NCBI GenBank assembly: GCA_010206225.2
Contig: VIQU02000009.1
Location: 1-64,000 of the forward strand
Source: Lachnospiraceae bacterium MD308
Lineage (GTDB): Bacteria; Bacillota; Clostridia; Lachnospirales; Lachnospiraceae
DNA: 64,000 nt
Direction: 5' to 3'
Shown here in pieces: positions 63,431 to 64,000 of this stretch. The notes below the pieces were generated by a model. It was given only the letters and a program-made list of their open reading frames with translations. It did not search any database and was not told where the DNA came from. The translations under genes and the position numbers were made by a program. The stretch's first letter is position 1, and every line of letters starts with the position of its first letter.

Positions 63431-64000
63431 TTAAAAGCTCGCCTGTAATACAGTTCGGATATCGTCTGCATCCATCACTTTATAGCCACCGTCCATAATC
63501 AGCGTGCTTTTTACCATTCCGTCCAGCATAGCTTTTGCAGCGCCCAGCTCGGTAATATTCATAACAAGCCCGATTTTCTTCATCCACGCTTCCATAGCGT
63601 CAAGTCCTTCGTTTGCAACTTGAATTTCCGTCTTACCTTCAGGATTTACATTCCATACGTTCTCGGCATAGCGGGCAAACTTTGCCGTTCCGTAAGGAAG
63701 GATATAGCGGTAATACGGCATAGAAACAGCCGCAAGCGTCATGCCGTGTGTGGCGTCCGTATGGGCAGCTACTCCCTGTCCCAGCATATGTACCATCCAA
63801 TCGGTAGTTTTTCCTTTGGCTACAAGGGTATTGAGCGCCCATGTCGCTATCCACATGCCCTCGTTTAATTTTTCCACAGTGGGGTTAGGCATTACGCCTG
63901 CGTCTTCGTAGACCTCTTTTCCGTTTGCCTTTAGAATCTCAACGACCTTATCATAAATACCGTTCTTTTTAATTGAGCCGCCACCGTATACAAGCAACAC
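63431..64000 (-). pseudogene. Iron-containing alcohol dehydrogenase with internal deletion (runs off the edge)
   Basis: The frame enters from the right edge at VLLVYGGGSIKKNGIYDKVV and reads as a butanol dehydrogenase-type enzyme to MPNPTVEKLNEG. It then joins in frame to MWIATWALNTLVAKGKTTDW and continues normally to the C-terminus. The roughly 175 residues that usually lie between these points, with the GGGSxxD nucleotide site and the first metal-binding Asp and His, are missing. No frameshift, so a stable but inactive protein could be made. Confidence 0.75.

Overview
The window looks like chromosomal DNA of a low-to-mid GC, Gram-positive anaerobe, most likely a gut Lachnospiraceae (Clostridia). 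This is inferred from strong GGAGG ribosome sites, a diphosphate-type phosphofructokinase, Gram-positive class GalT, a split glycine decarboxylase next to one-carbon folate genes, LytTR and Bce-type systems, tRNAs without an encoded CCA, and remnants of Tn916-type elements. No 16S gene or phylogenetic marker comparison was possible, so genus is not called.

Layout. 0-4 kb: a two-gene operon for a membrane pseudokinase-like protein with a repeat domain and a secreted, membrane-anchored, Ig-repeat protein. 4-9.3 kb: phosphofructokinase, glycerol kinase with an overlapping small cysteine protein, a lipoprotein gene broken by an in-frame stop, tRNA-Arg and pyridoxamine kinase. 9.4-13.4 kb: galK-galT with a divergent AraC regulator, then tRNA-Ser. 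13.4-16.4 kb: a LytTR/GHKL two-component system translationally coupled to an unknown protein. 16.4-22.5 kb: cell-wall amidase and the conserved pyrH-frr-uppS-cdsA-dxr-rseP block. 22.6-24.5 kb: MarR regulator and MATE pump behind a near-perfect promoter carrying a 12-bp inverted repeat. 24.6-33.3 kb: folD-fchA-fhs-lpd-lplA-gcvPB-gcvPA-gcvH, but fhs has a large internal deletion, gcvH has lost its start, gcvT is absent, and a fused remnant resembling proline-reductase-cluster genes sits in its place. 33.3-35 kb: ECF sigma factor and DUF4179 partner.

35-61.6 kb is an accessory region devoted to antimicrobial-peptide-type ABC transport and two-component signalling. It holds a BceAB-like pair with a NarL-type system; a large minus-strand cluster of four FtsX permeases (all starting MTWPFENDTS), one MacB-type ATPase, two DUF3267 zincin-like membrane proteins and an OmpR-type system; and a permease operon whose ATPase is fused to an XRE DNA-binding domain. 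A repeated promoter motif, with AAATGT half-sites exactly 11 bp apart, precedes the ATPase, two permeases, the response regulator and (in reversed half-site order) a broken regulator, and so looks like one regulon. Recombination scars, truncated genes and a sigma-factor/DUF1016 chimera show that the region was assembled and eroded by mobile elements. 61.9-64 kb carries a redox cluster: DUF4405 cytochrome-like protein, flavodoxin lipoprotein and an iron alcohol dehydrogenase with an internal deletion.

The most general oddity is the number of broken genes (at least twelve in 64 kb), many with the middle of the gene removed and both ends kept. The most coherent candidate system is the one-ATPase/four-FtsX cluster with its shared promoter motif.
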